From contig JAVZDD010000022.1 in NCBI GenBank assembly GCA_038874075.1, positions 1 to 9,042 on the forward strand: 9,042 nucleotides of DNA. Reading direction: 5' to 3'. This document shows, piece after piece, positions 8,148 to 9,042 of the stretch. Each line of letters begins with the position of its first letter. Positions within the stretch are counted from its first letter, which is position 1. The DNA is from Jingweiarchaeum tengchongense. Lineage in GTDB: Archaea; Nanobdellota; Nanobdellia; Jingweiarchaeales; Jingweiarchaeaceae. Made by a program: the position numbers and the translations under genes. Below the pieces are notes generated by a model. The model was given only the letters and a program-made list of their open reading frames with translations. It made no database searches and was not told the origin of the DNA.

Positions 8148-8335
8148 CTTTGCTTCTTTCATGCTAAACTAGTATATTCAAAATTTTTAGAAATTTTATA
8201 ATAAAAATTCTTTTTTCAAAATAACAAGTCTTTTAAACATTTCACATAAAAATTGCAAGTATATAAGCATTCCATTAAATTTTTGACAACTCTATATGCG
8301 AAACACAAAAATTTCAATCCTTTGAATAAAGTTTT

Positions 8336-8358
8336 ATTAAGCAATATATTAAGCAATA
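8336..8358. repeat. Two-copy tandem repeat of ATTAAGCAATA
   Basis: ATTAAGCAATA occurs at 8336-8346 and again at 8348-8358, a 12-base period in an AT-rich spacer. With only two copies it may be chance or replication slippage; no function can be read from it. Confidence 0.5.
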
Positions 8359-8680
8359 AATGTTTTGCTAATTCTTGATTATAAAGTGATAACTCAATCA
8401 AAAAAGTAATGTTTGATATTATAAAGTTAATTGTAGTGCTATTAAGAAAATAATGAACATTTTAAGGTATTAAAGCGAATCAAAATCTATTGCCTCTCAT
8501 AATAATTAAATTATTTCAACAAAAAATATTTTTAAACTACTTTTAGGCAATTCTTTTTACTGCTATTTTCCCCAAAATAGATAATTTAAGTATTTTTTAG
8601 GAATTTTCAAATATAGTTGAACTAACTTCCTTTACTTATAATATTGACGCAACATAAATTAATATAAACTAAGACCATAA

Positions 8681-8712
8681 TTTGACAGGGAGGCTTTAGC
8701 CTCCCTATCAAA
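8681..8712 (-). terminator. Hairpin, probable terminator of the right-edge gene
   Basis: TTTGA-C-AGGGAGGC and GCCTCCCT-A-TCAAA form a 13-pair stem with one mismatch around a TTTA loop. It lies 22 bp past the stop codon at 8735, the same arrangement as at 4641-4667. The run of T after the stem is weak on both strands, so it could also act as an RNA-end-protecting structure. Confidence 0.6.
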
Positions 8713-8734
8713 TACATATGGTTAATCTAGTATC

Positions 8735-9042
8735 CTACGGTGCTATTGAGAAGGTGTTGGATATCCATACACCAAGGACATTGTTGGAGGAGTCTTTTGC
8801 AACAATCATAAGCTTACAGGTTGAGGAGATTCTGTATGGGACTGTGAAAGTAAAGTTAGAGTTAACTGCTAATGGTTCCCAGGATGCACCATTATCCATG
8901 GTAATGTAGCAGTCATAGTGGTCAAGTTCTGAGGGTGGATTTTGGATCGTAAGGTCAAGGGTATAGGTTGTGTTTGCAGGAAGAATATCACCTGTTGTTG
9001 GATGGTTGATTGTAATAGAGAAGTTGTAAGAGGAAGGTTTAA
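8735..9042 (-). CDS. C-terminal fragment of a secreted protein with KNH/Kre9-like beta-sandwich domain
   Basis: The minus strand is open from the window edge for 101 codons and ends with TAG at 8737-8735; the N-terminus lies outside the window. The visible sequence has SSYNFSITINHPTTGDILPA near its start, a central strand (NFTFTVPYRISSTCKLMIV) and the end NTFSIAP. Strand order and the closing FSI resemble the KNH-like domain that ends the solute-binding pseudogene, though PNGGE is replaced by HPTTGD. The rest of the protein cannot be judged. It may be a surface or secreted protein of similar make-up, possibly a paralogue of the neighbouring pseudogene product. The hairpin 22 bp downstream supports this as the true gene end. 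Confidence 0.7.
   Translation of the reverse strand, partial: KPSSYNFSITINHPTTGDILPANTTYTLDLTIQNPPSELDHYDCYITMDNGASWEPLAVNSNFTFTVPYRISSTCKLMIVAKDSSNNVLGVWISNTFSIAP

Larger units (their letters stand above)
8134..8734. other. Very AT-rich spacer upstream of the solute-binding pseudogene
   Basis: No gene is supported. Short frames here use weak starts, have lysine, leucine and phenylalanine-rich composition and match no family I recognise. Near the pseudogene start there is a good ribosome binding site and a -10-like TATACT (minus strand, 8176-8171). The hairpin closing the right-edge gene lies at 8681-8712, and an 11-base tandem repeat lies at 8336-8358. Confidence 0.6.

Noticed and set aside
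8311..8330. CRISPR-repeat-like ATTTCAATCC motif
   Set aside because: It occurs once, with no second copy at spacer distance and no cas gene in the window.
8216..8401. Minus-strand frame of 61 codons in the spacer
   Set aside because: It has a weak start, no ribosome binding site and unremarkable AT-driven composition.
8718..8909. Plus-strand frame of 63 codons
   Set aside because: It is antisense to the KNH-like domain of the right-edge gene, which has a coherent frame and a downstream hairpin.

Overview
The window is AT-rich bacterial DNA, and every supported gene lies on the minus strand. Its proteins are mostly secreted or surface proteins built from beta-sandwich modules. The coding style is low-GC, with strong Shine-Dalgarno sites, a copper amine oxidase-type stalk domain, long Ig-like tails and a family 5 solute-binding protein without a lipobox. 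This suggests an anaerobic, possibly thermophilic bacterium of the Caldiserica, Thermotogota or Firmicutes type. That placement is inference from style; no marker gene is present.

Reading along the minus strand, from right to left. (1) 9042-8735 is the C-terminal end of a gene cut by the window edge. It carries a Kre9/KNH-like beta-sandwich domain and is followed by a hairpin at 8681-8712. (2) 8734-8134 is a very AT-rich spacer with no convincing gene. (3) 8133-4689 is a full-length but broken gene for a secreted family 5 (oligopeptide-type) ABC-transporter solute-binding protein. Its C-terminal extension is unusually long: three InlB-type B-repeats, Ig-like modules and a final KNH-like domain. 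I count five in-frame stops and two frameshifts in it. A strong intrinsic terminator follows at 4641-4667. (4) 4688-4067 is a second AT-rich spacer, with a perfect 11-bp inverted repeat. (5) 4044-3253 is an intact exported protein: a stalk domain followed by a chagasin-like (MEROPS I42) cysteine-protease inhibitor domain. (6) 3234-1 begins only 18 bp downstream and encodes a large secreted papain-family (C1) cysteine peptidase. It has at least 1078 residues, with Ig-like modules and a PPC domain, and runs off the left edge.

The main point of interest is the last pair. I42 proteins are known inhibitors of C1 peptidases. Here the inhibitor gene sits directly upstream of a C1 peptidase gene, in what looks like a two-gene operon, and the inhibitor is fused to a stalk domain and led by a hydrophobic export or anchor segment. 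The peptidase appears to lack a full-length I29-type inhibitory propeptide, so the neighbouring inhibitor may do the holding-in-check during export or at the cell surface. The second point is the decayed solute-binding gene. It keeps its full length and domain order despite at least seven lesions, while its neighbours are intact.
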